The notes under the pieces were generated by a model that was not told the DNA's origin, ran no database searches, and saw only the letters and a program-made list of their open reading frames with translations. DNA of 64,000 nucleotides, taken from G963678445 sp963678445 (lineage in GTDB: Bacteria; Hydrogenedentota; Hydrogenedentia; Hydrogenedentales; G963678445). Below are positions 43,661-53,736 of the stretch, piece by piece. Position numbers and translations under genes: made by a program. The DNA is taken from contig OY782877.1 in NCBI GenBank assembly GCA_963678445.1, positions 2,294,001-2,358,000 on the forward strand, given 5' to 3'. Position 1 is the stretch's first letter. Every line of letters begins with the position of its first letter.

Positions 43661-46072
43661 TTATTCATCCAACACGCGTCGGATTTCGCAGGCCATCGTT
43701 TGGATACGACAGGGTTTCTGCAAGAAGGCATGCGCCCCCTGATCAAGTAATTTTTGCGCGGCGGGCCCCAGTTCATAACCGCTACACACCACGACCTTGG
43801 TCTTGGGCCACCCCTTGGCAATATGTGGAAACACTTCCGCGCCGCCCATTACAGGCATTGCCATATCCAGTATGACCAGATGTACAGGTTTTTCCGCAGC
43901 AGTCAAAACGTCCAGCGCTTCCCGTCCGTTAGCGGCTACCAGCACTGTATATCCCAGACGATCCAGAATCTGGCGGGTCGCCTCAAGGATCAACAATTCA
44001 TCATCCACCACCAAAATGGTTTCATGCCCAATAGGAAGCGGTGTTTGTGGTTTAGGTTTGGGTTGCAAACGCTCCTTCGACGCCGGCAGGTAAATCCGAA
44101 AAGTGGTGCCGACCCCCGGTTCACTTTGCACCGAAATATGTCCATGGTGATTCTTTACAATGCCATAGACCGCAGCCAATCCTAAGCCACGCCCCTGAAA
44201 CTTGGTGCTGTAGAAGGGTTCAAAGACACGGCGTTGCACATCGCGACTCATGCCATGCCCTGTATCCTGTACCACGATACGCACATACGGACCCGGTTCC
44301 AGTCCGGGATGCAAATCTGCAAAAATACGGTCCACCTGCTTGTTGTTCGTGATAATCGAAATTCGCCCCGTTCCCTCGATAGCCTCCACCGCATTGATCG
44401 ACAGATTCATGATTACCTGGCTTATCTGCGTAGGATCGGCAAAGACATTCCAGGTTTCTGGCGAAAGCATGGTCTCCACCGTCACATTAGGCTGGAAAGA
44501 GTGTTCCTCAAGGCGCAGAATATCCTGGATGATTTCATTAACATCTACCGTAACCGGTTGATACTTCCCGCCGCGTGCAAAAGCGAGCATTTGTTGCGCT
44601 AAATCGCCTGCGTGTTCAGCGGCAGAGGAAATAGAGCGCAACATTTCCAGGTTTTCCGGGTCATTGCCCATGTTCATTTCCAGCAATTCTGCATTGCTCA
44701 GAACCGCTGCCATGAGATTGTTGAAATCATGCGCAATGCCCCCGGCGAGCGTCGTTGTCGCCTCCATACGCGAAGCCGCACGCACCGCCTCCTGCGCCTG
44801 CACACTCTTGGTAATATCGCGAATCGTGCCCACCCGGGTGGTAAAGCTTCCGTCTTGATCCTGGATCAACGCAGCATTCTCCGAGAACCAACGATATTCA
44901 CCGTCCTTATGCAGAATGCGAACCTCGCACAATGGCGCCGCAGTCTGCTTGCGTGCGACATCCTTCAAGATGTGCGCATATTCCTCCACACGTTTTTGAT
45001 CCTCCGGGTGCACCTGGTCCCAAAATAGCGAAGGCCCTGCCTGCATCATTTCCTCGACAGTGTACCCGGTCAGTTCAACAACAGAAGGGCTGATATAATC
45101 AAAGTGGTTCGATGGAAGGTGTATGCGATAGGCAATATCACGCGAATGTTCCAGAATTTCCCGAAAGCGACACTCACTTTCTACCACCGCCTTTTCCGCT
45201 TTTCGCTGCTCAGTAATATCACGGCTGATGCCGACCAGCCCCACCACCTCACCAGCATCATCGGTAATCGGCACCTTGCTGCTAAGCATCCAGGCTTCCT
45301 TCTGATTAGGGCCGATATTCTGCTCCACCAGATTCAGCAACGCCTCCCCTCGTTGCATCACGGTAAGATCATCCTTATCAAACTTTTTTGCCAATTCCGG
45401 CGGGAAAAGATCATGTACCGTTTTGCCCTCCAACTCCGCCATATCCTGCATACCCAAGGCATGCAGCTTCGCACGATTCGCCAAGAGAAACTGCCCCCGG
45501 GCATCCTTTACGTATACCGAGTCTGGGATATGATCCATCAGCGTGCGCAAACGGCTGCGTTCCCGCGTCAACTCCTCCTCCATTGCCCGCCGCTCTGTCA
45601 AGTCGGTGTATACCGCAAAAGCGCCACAATAATTTCCATCCGCATCCAGGATCGCCGAAGGAGACGCCAGTACGTGCACGATACGCCCCTCCGGGCTGCA
45701 TAACTGGATTTCATACGTATCCCGGTGCCCGGTTCGACGTAACTCCATCTGCTGCTCAAACAACGCATGGCTCTTTGGATGAATAAAGCTCAGAGGCGTT
45801 TTGCCCAAAAGATCCTGCTTCCTACACCGCAGCATACGGCATAAAGCAGCATTGACATAGACAATCTCAGCCGCGGCATTCTGAACAGCGACCCCCTCAT
45901 TCATCGTCTCCACCAGCAAAGGATACCGTGCCGCATCCGCCTGCAGCACCCTATCACTACTATCCGAAATATCCGAGAGGTGCGATTGCGCGTGCAACGC
46001 GGCCAACTCCAAACGTAACGATTGGAGTTCCGCCAACAGTTCCGTTTTCGTTTTCTGCCCGATGTTCGCCAT
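43661..46072 (-). CDS. Hybrid sensor kinase with three PAS domains and a C-terminal receiver
   Basis: 803 residues from ATG 46072; an ATG at 46153 would add 27 residues with no better ribosome site. A short coiled coil is followed by PAS domains at about 50-165, 180-300 and 305-430, each closing with a PAC-like TDLTER, RDITEQR or RDITKS. Then HisKA (H-box GGIAHDFNNLMAA), HATPase_c (DTGHGMS, GRGLGLAAVYG) and a receiver (ILVVDDELLIL, phospho-acceptor in LVILDMAMP, Lys in FLQKP). No membrane helix, so the kinase is cytoplasmic and probably senses redox state, light or small ligands. No output regulator is adjacent. Confidence 0.94.
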   Translation of the reverse strand: MANIGQKTKTELLAELQSLRLELAALHAQSHLSDISDSSDRVLQADAARYPLLVETMNEGVAVQNAAAEIVYVNAALCRMLRCRKQDLLGKTPLSFIHPKSHALFEQQMELRRTGHRDTYEIQLCSPEGRIVHVLASPSAILDADGNYCGAFAVYTDLTERRAMEEELTRERSRLRTLMDHIPDSVYVKDARGQFLLANRAKLHALGMQDMAELEGKTVHDLFPPELAKKFDKDDLTVMQRGEALLNLVEQNIGPNQKEAWMLSSKVPITDDAGEVVGLVGISRDITEQRKAEKAVVESECRFREILEHSRDIAYRIHLPSNHFDYISPSVVELTGYTVEEMMQAGPSLFWDQVHPEDQKRVEEYAHILKDVARKQTAAPLCEVRILHKDGEYRWFSENAALIQDQDGSFTTRVGTIRDITKSVQAQEAVRAASRMEATTTLAGGIAHDFNNLMAAVLSNAELLEMNMGNDPENLEMLRSISSAAEHAGDLAQQMLAFARGGKYQPVTVDVNEIIQDILRLEEHSFQPNVTVETMLSPETWNVFADPTQISQVIMNLSINAVEAIEGTGRISIITNNKQVDRIFADLHPGLEPGPYVRIVVQDTGHGMSRDVQRRVFEPFYSTKFQGRGLGLAAVYGIVKNHHGHISVQSEPGVGTTFRIYLPASKERLQPKPKPQTPLPIGHETILVVDDELLILEATRQILDRLGYTVLVAANGREALDVLTAAEKPVHLVILDMAMPVMGGAEVFPHIAKGWPKTKVVVCSGYELGPAAQKLLDQGAHAFLQKPCRIQTMACEIRRVLDE

Positions 46073-46153
46073 CGAAGTAATCACTTCCGCGCAGCCTCTT
46101 CCAGTTAACGTCATTGCCAAAAAAGATGTGAAAAATACAGTACATTGAGACAA

Positions 46154-46488
46154 GGGAATTCGTCAACACCCTTGTACACGCTTGCAGCCCCTATGCCAGT
46201 ATAAGCAAAATGTCAGAAATGCTTCATTTCGCGCATTACTCATAGTACACCACAATTGCATTTTTTACAATCCAAAGCCTTCCGAGGGCATAAGCAAGCA
46301 ATATTACTGCTGGATTAGACCGGCTTTTTCCGCGGTATTTATAAGAAAAGAGGCGGGTATGCAATTTGCCTGACGGAAAAGGTATACTACCGCCTGAATA
46401 TTGCGGCATATTACCCACGCAGCAGTAAAAATGCTGGCTGGCAGCGGCAGAAATGCCAATCTAAAACGGAAGTTGGTTTATTTACGAA
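46154..46488. other. Gap upstream of the CoA-transferase
   Basis: No gene seen. A TATACT hexamer occurs at about 46383, a possible -10 element, but no good -35 partner was found. The dispersed repeat pair starts at 46489. Confidence 0.4.
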
Positions 46489-46533
46489 GTGCAAGGACCA
46501 TGCCCATCAGGCTATGGCCCCTGGACCATTTTA
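46489..46533 (+). repeat. Dispersed structured repeat, partial copy E1
   Basis: Carries GCAAGGACCATGCCC and the terminal hairpin region TGGCCCCTGGACCATTTTAG only; the 5' half is missing. Directly abuts copy E2. Confidence 0.75.
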
Positions 46534-46606
46534 GTGGCGGACACTTTACTGTTGTCAGGTATGGCAAGGACCATACCTATTGCTCGCGGTCGCTGGACCG
46601 CTTTAG
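46530..46606 (+). repeat. Dispersed structured repeat, copy E2
   Basis: A shortened copy: TTTAGTGGCGGACA, then GGTATGG-CAAGGA-CCATACC (perfect 7-bp stem), then GCGGTC-GCTG-GACCGC and CTTTAG. It ends 11 bases before ATG 46618, and its last bases plus GGAAGTAGG form the ribosome-site context. The last 21 bases (46586-46606) are the exact reverse complement of 48312-48332. Confidence 0.9.
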
Positions 46607-46617
46607 GAAGTAGGCTC

Positions 46618-48315
46618 ATGAATATCTTTACCAAAGCACGACTACTTACGCACTTTTTCAAATGGTATTTCACATGGGATAAGCGGAATACGCATTACCA
46701 ATATACCTTGCCAGACAACCCCAAATTCATGGGCCCTCGGGATGCCGTGAAAATGATTCCGGATGGCGCAACGCTTGCCATCTCCGGGCTTGCCGCCAAC
46801 CAACGTCCCTCTATTATCTACTGGGCGATTCGCGAGCTTTTTGAAGAGACCCAACACCCGAAAGATTTGACCGTCATGGCGCTGGGCGGCATTGGAGGCC
46901 GTGGACGCGTCCCTGGCACTCTGGAAGAGTTGGGGCAAGAGGGCCTCACCACCCGTTTTTTTGCCGGGCATACAGAAACCTTCAAGAGCCAACTCAAATT
47001 GGCCGACCAGGGAAAGCTTGAATTGCAATGTCTTCCCCAGGGTTTGATCGGATTACTTTTCGAGGCGCAAGGGGAGGGTGTGGATCACATTACCACCGAA
47101 ACAGGCGTAGGTACCTTTGTAGATCCACGTACCGGACGCGGCACCCCTGTATGCGATCCCAATGCACAGCAGTACGTGTCGGTAGAAGACGATGGCCGTT
47201 TGCGTTACACCCTGCCCAAGATTGACGTGGCGATTTTTAACGCTCCCGCAGCAGACCGCAAAGGCAACATTTATATCAAAAACAGCGTTATGGTGGCCGA
47301 AAGCCGTGAGATTACCCGCGCCGCCAAACGCAATGGCGGTATCGTTATCGCCAACGTTGGTCTGATCGTTGACGAAGGCTATGACGACGTATGGATTCCC
47401 GCAGAAGATATTGATGCGGTCGTGTATTATCCCAACACAGAGCAGACGGGAAGTGTGCTGCACCGAAAACATTGGCCCATGTTCACGCTCAACAGCGACA
47501 TGCCCCTTAAAGAGGGGATCGAGCGAGCGCGTTTTATCAACAAACTCGCTGGCGTCACCCCCAAACGCACCCCGATTGACAGTGCAACGGCCCGCCTGGC
47601 TGCCCATATCTTTGTAGAAAATTTCCCCAAAGGCGGCTCCGTCGATATCGGTGTCGGTCTACCCGAAGAAGTGTCCAGCCTGCTCTTCGAAAGCGGCGCC
47701 ATCAAAGACATTCAGCTACTCACAGAAAGTGGCGTACTGGGCGGCGTAGCAGCCCCTGGCATCTTCTTTGGTGCTGCCTTGAATCCAGAAGAAATCGTAC
47801 CTTCAGCCGAAATCTTCCGTCGCATGTACGAACATCTCGACGGGGCTATCCTGGGCATGCTGGAAGCAGACAGCGAAGGTAATGTAAACGTATCCAAGCG
47901 CGGTGAAGGTGCTACGCACTATGTTGGACCCGGTGGCTTTGTCGACATTACAACCTGCGCCAACATGATTATCTTCGTCGGGTCTTGGGGCGCCAAAGCG
48001 CGCATTGGCGTTGAAGGCAAAAAAATTAAAATTGAAACCCCAGGCACTCCGAAATTCGTTGACAAGGTAGACGAGATTACCTTCTGCGGTCAGGAAGCGC
48101 TGAAACATGGCAAGAAAGTTTTCTATGTTACCAACGTCGGCGCATTCCAACTGACGGAACGCGGCATGGAAATTCGCTGCATCATGCCAGGTGTTGATCT
48201 GCAGAAGGACATTATCGACGCGATTCCCATGAAAGTGGTCTTGCCGGAAAGCGGCGAAGTGCCCACGGTTGAAGCCAGCATCATCACCGGTGAGAACTTC
48301 AAGCTTAGTTTCTAA
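46618..48315 (+). CDS. Acyl-CoA:acetate / 3-oxoacid CoA-transferase (class I)
   Basis: 565 residues, the size of single-chain class I CoA-transferases such as YdiF, which move CoA between short-chain acids. An alpha half (about 40-280, with NAPAADRKGNIYI) is joined to a beta half (about 320-560) containing the catalytic Glu in LLTESGVLGG (Glu 370) and the GPGGFVDI segment. ATG 46618 has AGGAAGTAGG upstream; the frame is open to 46489 but that stretch is repeat DNA. The gene has no metabolic neighbours and is bracketed by inverted copies of the dispersed repeat. The stop codon TAA (48313-48315) is contributed by the repeat's terminal CTAAAG. Confidence 0.92.
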   Translation: MNIFTKARLLTHFFKWYFTWDKRNTHYQYTLPDNPKFMGPRDAVKMIPDGATLAISGLAANQRPSIIYWAIRELFEETQHPKDLTVMALGGIGGRGRVPGTLEELGQEGLTTRFFAGHTETFKSQLKLADQGKLELQCLPQGLIGLLFEAQGEGVDHITTETGVGTFVDPRTGRGTPVCDPNAQQYVSVEDDGRLRYTLPKIDVAIFNAPAADRKGNIYIKNSVMVAESREITRAAKRNGGIVIANVGLIVDEGYDDVWIPAEDIDAVVYYPNTEQTGSVLHRKHWPMFTLNSDMPLKEGIERARFINKLAGVTPKRTPIDSATARLAAHIFVENFPKGGSVDIGVGLPEEVSSLLFESGAIKDIQLLTESGVLGGVAAPGIFFGAALNPEEIVPSAEIFRRMYEHLDGAILGMLEADSEGNVNVSKRGEGATHYVGPGGFVDITTCANMIIFVGSWGAKARIGVEGKKIKIETPGTPKFVDKVDEITFCGQEALKHGKKVFYVTNVGAFQLTERGMEIRCIMPGVDLQKDIIDAIPMKVVLPESGEVPTVEASIITGENFKLSF

Positions 48316-48418
48316 AGCGGTCCAGCGACCGCAGGCAATAGGTATGGTCCTTACCATCCCTGACCACAACAAAAGTTTCGTTTTTTATGACAATGTTTCA
48401 GACTTGAGCTACTAACGT
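48312..48418 (-). repeat. Dispersed structured repeat, copy F
   Basis: On the plus strand starts CTAAAGCGGTCCAGCGACC, then GGTATGGTCCTTACC, ACCACAACAAAAGTTTCG, and ends near GAGCTACTAACG. Overlaps the last codon of the CoA-transferase gene and supplies its stop. Confidence 0.9.
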
Positions 48419-48478
48419 GCTCAGAATACAACATCCATATCTCCCTTGCGCTTCAGCGTTAAAGCGCAAGGGAGATTT

Positions 48479-50467
48479 TTAGTTGTCCGTCTTTAGCGCA
48501 TACAACAGGAGGCTAGCGCCGTCTGCATTCTTCTTCGTCGCCTCCAGAAAAACGACCGGATGCCCGTTGGTGGAAGCCTGAGGAAGAGGAACATGGACTT
48601 CGGCTGGTTGAAATGCCTTTTCAAAATGGTGCCGCACCGTCCCGCCTCCCTGAATTTCTACGCTTACATCCTGCTCAGGCACTGCCGACGAGATGGCTAG
48701 CACCAACGTATGTGCGCCTTGCGGAGCAGCAAAGCGGAGGGCCGCACGCTTGGCCGGTCCCATAGCAACGAAAGTTCCTGTCTCCTGTTTGCCTTGGTTG
48801 GGACCCCATGTGCCGCGCAGATAGATTCTTGTCTCTTGTCGACCAAAGGCCACACGGTTTGTAGGGGGAAGACGCAAGTCTGCACGCGCGCCGAGAAAAA
48901 AAATGGTAAAATCCGCCCCCTTATAGCAATGAAAAGAATCGTATAAAACATCCCGCATGGAATCATACCGGGCGCTTTGGAATGCGTTATCAAACCATGC
49001 GTCCGGCACCGCAACAATTTGCGCACCCAGCTTGCGCGTTTTTTTCAGGATTTCGACATTGAAGCCCGCGCCCTTGCCATAATGCTCCGCCCAGGTAGTC
49101 CACCCGGTGCGATCGGCAAAATACAACATCGTGGGGCTGGGGTTGGCCGACAACACCAAAGTTTCCGGTGGTGTGTTTTCCTTCAGCCATTCACCACAGT
49201 GCATGGCATCGGTATAGCGCGGCGTCCATAAATTCAAAGCGACACTAAGGCAATTCAGCGCAATCCCCAACATTACGATCCCCACCACACCATAACGCCA
49301 CCAGCTCCGCCGTGTCAGCAGGGCGCTTAAACTTCGCGCTGCCAGTAAAACAACAGGCGGGACCAGAATGAGCTGGTAGTAGCCGTTATCCCGGACCCCG
49401 CCAGGGATGATGAAAAAAAACAGCAACGAGCCTAATAACCATGCATACGGCCAGTATCGGTGTTGCGAGCGACCAAAAGGCCACAATCCGATGAGTGCGA
49501 AGACGACAACGCCAGGCGTAAGTGCCCATTTCCACAACGAAAGCCCAACATCACGATAATAACTGGGGTTAAGCAGCCATTGATCCAATTCAAGGATGGC
49601 CGGTTGGGCAAAGGAAAGCCCGGTGCGTGGCAGCAACACCCCATACGAGTAGTACATGAATGCGCCGACGGGCAGGACGACCAGCACGGCAAAACCATAG
49701 ACAGCTGGCGTCCAGAACGTACGCCAGCCCATACGCCGAAACGTCATCACCGCCATAGGAAGCACCGTTACCCCTACCTGAGGTTTGCCCAGCAACATGG
49801 CGGCACTGAAAAAGGCGGCACAAAAAAAATCGCGACGGCTTCGTTCACTCGTCCAGCGTTCATAGTAATACAACGCCGCAAAAACCATTGCGAAGGTAAA
49901 GCTTTCCGGCATTTGCAGACGGCCTGTGTAGAGATAATACGGTGATAACGTCAATAAAAACGTGGCGATGAAGGCGCATTGGAGCCCAAACCAACGATAG
50001 CATAAACGATAGAAGAAAGTTGCGCCCAGCAAGGCAAAAAACAGCGGAACGACCCGCCCGACCCAGTAACGTATACCAAAAATGTAATAGAGCAAAGCGG
50101 TGAGCCACGGAGTAATCTGCAATTCCGTACCCCCAACAGTGCCGTGCGCCAAAACTTCATCGGTGGTGCGCCAATCGATAGCAGGTTGGAACAAATTCAT
50201 ATTATGCCGGAAAAAATTACGCGCCACCATGAGGGTTTGTGTGTCGCGCCAGCTTAGAAAATCGACAGGAGGTGCGTTAAATGCATACAAACGCAAGCCA
50301 AGCCCCAATAAAAGCAAGAATCCAAGCGCGATACAATTCTTCCGCATCGAAAAGGTCTGGCCTGCAGAGGCTGAGGGTTGCTCTCCCGCTTTATCCAGGC
50401 CGGATAAAGGATAGTCTTCTGTGGGTGCTTTGGAAATACGTTCCCCCGAAAAATATTCTAATCGCAT
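48479..50467 (-). CDS. PMT/ArnT-type membrane glycosyltransferase
   Basis: 662 residues. A 40-residue hydrophilic N-terminus, then about eleven membrane helices up to residue 415. The first periplasmic loop carries SWRDTQT, with Asp at the place of the catalytic acidic residue in the family. The C-terminal 240 residues are periplasmic. Enzymes of this family (GT39/GT83-like) transfer a sugar from a polyprenyl-phosphate carrier to protein or lipid on the outer face of the inner membrane. Acceptor and sugar cannot be told from sequence. It is convergent with the CoA-transferase gene, separated by repeat copy F. Confidence 0.85.
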   Translation of the reverse strand: MRLEYFSGERISKAPTEDYPLSGLDKAGEQPSASAGQTFSMRKNCIALGFLLLLGLGLRLYAFNAPPVDFLSWRDTQTLMVARNFFRHNMNLFQPAIDWRTTDEVLAHGTVGGTELQITPWLTALLYYIFGIRYWVGRVVPLFFALLGATFFYRLCYRWFGLQCAFIATFLLTLSPYYLYTGRLQMPESFTFAMVFAALYYYERWTSERSRRDFFCAAFFSAAMLLGKPQVGVTVLPMAVMTFRRMGWRTFWTPAVYGFAVLVVLPVGAFMYYSYGVLLPRTGLSFAQPAILELDQWLLNPSYYRDVGLSLWKWALTPGVVVFALIGLWPFGRSQHRYWPYAWLLGSLLFFFIIPGGVRDNGYYQLILVPPVVLLAARSLSALLTRRSWWRYGVVGIVMLGIALNCLSVALNLWTPRYTDAMHCGEWLKENTPPETLVLSANPSPTMLYFADRTGWTTWAEHYGKGAGFNVEILKKTRKLGAQIVAVPDAWFDNAFQSARYDSMRDVLYDSFHCYKGADFTIFFLGARADLRLPPTNRVAFGRQETRIYLRGTWGPNQGKQETGTFVAMGPAKRAALRFAAPQGAHTLVLAISSAVPEQDVSVEIQGGGTVRHHFEKAFQPAEVHVPLPQASTNGHPVVFLEATKKNADGASLLLYALKTDN

Positions 50468-50538
50468 AGTTCCGCCATAAGGTTAGGCCCACCGCGATAT
50501 GAGTAAACACGCACTTCTTAAAACACGAAAAGTTTTGG

Positions 50539-52275
50539 TTACGAATCCTTCTTGGCTTCAAAATGCCGTGTTACAGCCGTAACAAAGGCTTCGGCGAACC
50601 ACTGCCGCCATTTAGGGTCAGCAAGCCGTTGTTGATCCGTCGTGTTGGTCATATTAGCGGTTTCAATCAATACTTTCGTAGGTATTTTTGTGTTACGCAA
50701 AACTGCCGGCACATACGAACGCCCTTTGCTACGTCGAATCACATTGCGGATCGGGTCACCCGCACTATGCACCTTGAGCGGTGGGTTGTTATGACGCATG
50801 GTGTTCAGCAGGTTGCTGGCGAAATTGCGTGACAACGCCTCGTCACGCCGACATTCCGCTACCGTATGGGTAACCGTCCGGCAATTGCGCGATTCCGCAT
50901 AGCGGTTGTACAGCGTACCCGAAGGTGTTTCGCTGCTACGTCGATACTGCGCCCCAGGTACATACACCATAGCGCCGCGCAACCGGCCATTATAAAGCGC
51001 ATCACAGTGGATACTGGCAAAAAGGATCTTTTGCGGGTCTGTACCCTGTGCAAGCTCCTTTTTATAAATGTCATTGGCAAGATACCAACGGAGATTGGCC
51101 GATACCTTTGCATCATTATTTTTATACGGTGGCGTTGTGAGCACATATTCATCCCGATCATGGGCAAAGCGTTCCAGATCCACCGATTCATACTGCTGGC
51201 TTTCATCCCGCATGGTTATATAAATGCGTGCGCGCGTCTGGGTTTCGAGTAAATGCTTGATCCGGCAAACCATGTCATACGCCAGCTCATCCTCATACAA
51301 CCCCATAGACTTTACCGCCGCCCCCTGATCCCGTCCGCCGTGACCAGGATCAAGCACAATTACGACACCTTCCAAGTCTTTCGTGGCAACACGCGTATCC
51401 TGCAAACGTTGTGCTTCTTTTTGCACCTCTTCATAGGCGACACGCTGCGCGCTACCTGCTGGCTGGTAGCGGTCCGAGAGCATTTCCTGTGGAATCAGGA
51501 CGCGGTCCCCGGCCTCCATACGGCACACATCTTTGATGCCACTGCGCGTCTGGATAATTTCACACGCACGATGTATCTCGTCATTTTCGCGAAAATCCGT
51601 AAACCGAACCACCACATCCGTATAGAGCGCTTCCCCCTTTTGGATGTGATAGATTGCGTAGGGGCCTTCTTTATCCTCGCTATACTTCAATACGCCATTG
51701 CCCACGGGAAGCACATCGAGCAAATCGTTACTTTCGATAGGGCGGGTCGGCGGTTTCATTTCGTCAAGAAGCAAAGCGCGTGGAATAAGCACCTTCTGGC
51801 CTGCCTGCAACGTATCCCCCAAAGCCTCATTATGGGGATCGGCGGCAATCGCTTTATAGTACGTGCCCAGCCCCGTTAGCCATTCAGAAAGGATCCACCA
51901 GGTCTCCACCCCCTCCGTCCCCTGGAATACGACCGTGTGCCACCAGCCCGATTCATCGACATAGTCGTCTGGAAACAACGCAAGCAGGGCCTGTCGTCGT
52001 ATTTGCGGCTTAAGGCGGACGAAAGGAATAGCCACCGAGTCCCGATTACGATAGTGTTTCCACGATTCCGGCTCTGCAAGGTACCGCTGCAATAACGATT
52101 TGGCGGCATCGCCTGCTGGCGGGTGGCATTCCAGGTAGAGAACACGTCCACCACGAAGCGCTGCGTAGACTCCGGATTCCAGTTCCTCGCGCACGACGAT
52201 GCCCGCATAGCTTGTCAGACACAACCCTGTCAACAGCAGGCTAAGAAATGATATCTTCAATACGCGATAAGGCAC
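50539..52275 (-). CDS. N-acetylmuramoyl-L-alanine amidase (Amidase_3) with LysM-like regions
   Basis: 578 residues with a signal peptide (cleavage near SYAG). Two LysM-like stretches (about 115-170, with LGDTLQAGQKVLIPRALL, and 205-265, with GDRVLIPQEML) should bind peptidoglycan. The C-terminal domain (about 300-575) has the zinc ligands and catalytic Glu of the family: DPGHGG (His 312), YEDELAYD, SIHCDA, and LIETANMTN. It cleaves the amide between N-acetylmuramic acid and L-Ala, usually during cell separation. The catalytic domain is longer than usual because of an insertion of about 60 residues between SIHCDA and the C-terminal Glu motif. Confidence 0.92.
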   Translation of the reverse strand: MPYRVLKISFLSLLLTGLCLTSYAGIVVREELESGVYAALRGGRVLYLECHPPAGDAAKSLLQRYLAEPESWKHYRNRDSVAIPFVRLKPQIRRQALLALFPDDYVDESGWWHTVVFQGTEGVETWWILSEWLTGLGTYYKAIAADPHNEALGDTLQAGQKVLIPRALLLDEMKPPTRPIESNDLLDVLPVGNGVLKYSEDKEGPYAIYHIQKGEALYTDVVVRFTDFRENDEIHRACEIIQTRSGIKDVCRMEAGDRVLIPQEMLSDRYQPAGSAQRVAYEEVQKEAQRLQDTRVATKDLEGVVIVLDPGHGGRDQGAAVKSMGLYEDELAYDMVCRIKHLLETQTRARIYITMRDESQQYESVDLERFAHDRDEYVLTTPPYKNNDAKVSANLRWYLANDIYKKELAQGTDPQKILFASIHCDALYNGRLRGAMVYVPGAQYRRSSETPSGTLYNRYAESRNCRTVTHTVAECRRDEALSRNFASNLLNTMRHNNPPLKVHSAGDPIRNVIRRSKGRSYVPAVLRNTKIPTKVLIETANMTNTTDQQRLADPKWRQWFAEAFVTAVTRHFEAKKDS

Positions 52276-52672
52276 TACTTAGATTCCAATTCCCAAAATG
52301 GCTTCTATGGTTCTCCACTCAATATGGGATACGGTACCACAGGTTATGGCAAAAACACAATATATTGAAAAAATAAGAGCATATTCTTCAAAAACAACAA
52401 TGTGTAGTGTTTTGTTGGATAAAAATATCCCATCGAATCTTTAATCGGTATCTCTCGAGAGCTCCAGACCAATCCTTCCGGAAGAGGGAAAGGGGAAAGG
52501 CCCTATTCCAAAAACAACCTTGGATGTTTTCGATGAATAAGATGTTTTTTTATGTTAAATTTGCTATTATGTTGCCAGTATGGCTAGAAATTCTGGCTTA
52601 AAATTGCGGTTTATGCGGCTTCCGGGGAGTCTTCAGGATCCAAGCAAGGAAGTGCAGTGAAGGAGCAAAACG
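52276..52672. other. AT-rich divergent intergenic region
   Basis: 397 bases with no gene. Contains AT-rich blocks that could hold promoters for the amidase (minus) and the nucleotidase (plus), but no clear -35/-10 pair. A ribosome site AAGGAG at about 52661 serves the gene at 52673. Confidence 0.45.
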
Positions 52673-53671
52673 ATGATCGATGTAACACAACCAGAGGTTG
52701 CTTTTGCTGTGCAAATGGTACGCCAGGCAGCGCAATTGGCCCAGCGGGTACAATCGGGGATGGCGTTGCAAAATTTGACCAAAAGCGATTTCTCGCCGGT
52801 GACCGTAGCAGACTATGCGGTGCAGGCGCTTTTGGGACATGCAATGGAAACGCAGTTCCCTGAAGCCGTGTTAGTGGGGGAGGAGAATTCCAGCGCCTTG
52901 TATACCGAAGCGGGAACGCAGATGCGTGAAGTGGTCACGCAATTTGTAGGCCGCATGGTGGAGGGAGCGACAGAAGAGCAAGTCTGCCAGTGGATCGATC
53001 GCGGTACCGCCGCACCAACAGAGCGTTTTTGGGTGCTTGATCCTGTAGATGGCACCAAGGGGTATTTGCGAGGCGGACAATATGCGGTGGCGTTGGCGCT
53101 GGTGGAAAATGGTGAAGTGATTTTGGGTGCGTTGGGCTGTCCCAATCTGGGCGAGAACTGTGCGCCGGAGCTGTTGGGCCTGGGCGCCTTGCTAATTGCC
53201 AAACGCGGTGAAGGGGCTTTTTGTACTACATTAAGCGTGGAAGAACCGTTTCGTCCAATACAGGTATCGGATTGCGACAATATTCAGCAGGCGCGCATTC
53301 TTCGTTCCGTAGAATCTGGCCATACCAACGCCAATCAGATAGATCAAATTGCGCAGACCCTCCAAATCGAAGCCGAACCCATTCTGATGGACAGTCAGGC
53401 GAAATATGCCACGTTGGCGGGTGGCAACGGAGAGTTACTCTTCCGACTACTATCGCCAGCACAGCCGGACTACCGTGAAAAGATTTGGGATCAGGCGGCA
53501 GGTGCTTTGATTCTGGAAGAAGCCGGTGGCAAGATCACTGATTTGCACGGTGCGCCCCTCGATTTTTCACAAGGACGTCTGTTAGCCAATAATACCGGTG
53601 TTTTTGCTTCTAATGGCATACTGCACGACGCTGGCCTGGACGCCATTGCCAAGGTATGCTTTGCGGAATAA
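52673..53671 (+). CDS. 3'(2'),5'-bisphosphate nucleotidase (HAL2-like, inositol-monophosphatase superfamily)
   Basis: 332 residues. ATG 52673 has AAGGAG seven bases upstream. Metal-binding motifs: VGEEN (Glu 70, 71), WVLDPVDGTKGYLRGGQY (122-139, lithium-sensitive phosphatase signature) and WDQAAGALILEEAGGKITD near the C-terminus. The phrase DGTKGYLRGGQY is typical of the HAL2 branch that hydrolyses PAP or PAPS to AMP or APS. It clears the by-product of sulfation or phosphopantetheine transfer. No sulfur-assimilation genes are adjacent. Confidence 0.88.
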   Translation: MIDVTQPEVAFAVQMVRQAAQLAQRVQSGMALQNLTKSDFSPVTVADYAVQALLGHAMETQFPEAVLVGEENSSALYTEAGTQMREVVTQFVGRMVEGATEEQVCQWIDRGTAAPTERFWVLDPVDGTKGYLRGGQYAVALALVENGEVILGALGCPNLGENCAPELLGLGALLIAKRGEGAFCTTLSVEEPFRPIQVSDCDNIQQARILRSVESGHTNANQIDQIAQTLQIEAEPILMDSQAKYATLAGGNGELLFRLLSPAQPDYREKIWDQAAGALILEEAGGKITDLHGAPLDFSQGRLLANNTGVFASNGILHDAGLDAIAKVCFAE

Positions 53672-53692
53672 GCGAATAGTCCTTGTAAATAT

Positions 53693-53736
53693 TTTTGGGG
53701 AAGCTTTCCTTTTACACCAAGAAGGCTTCCCCAAAA
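53693..53736. terminator. Inverted repeat after the nucleotidase gene
   Basis: TTTTGGGGAAGC and GCTTCCCCAAAA: 12-bp perfect stem, 20-base loop, 21 bases after the stop. The stem carries the T tract itself; termination on the plus strand is plausible but not certain. Confidence 0.5.

Noticed and set aside
46489..46617. 43-residue N-terminal extension of the CoA-transferase
   Set aside because: The segment is made of repeat copies E1 and E2, and the ATG at 46618 has a good ribosome site.
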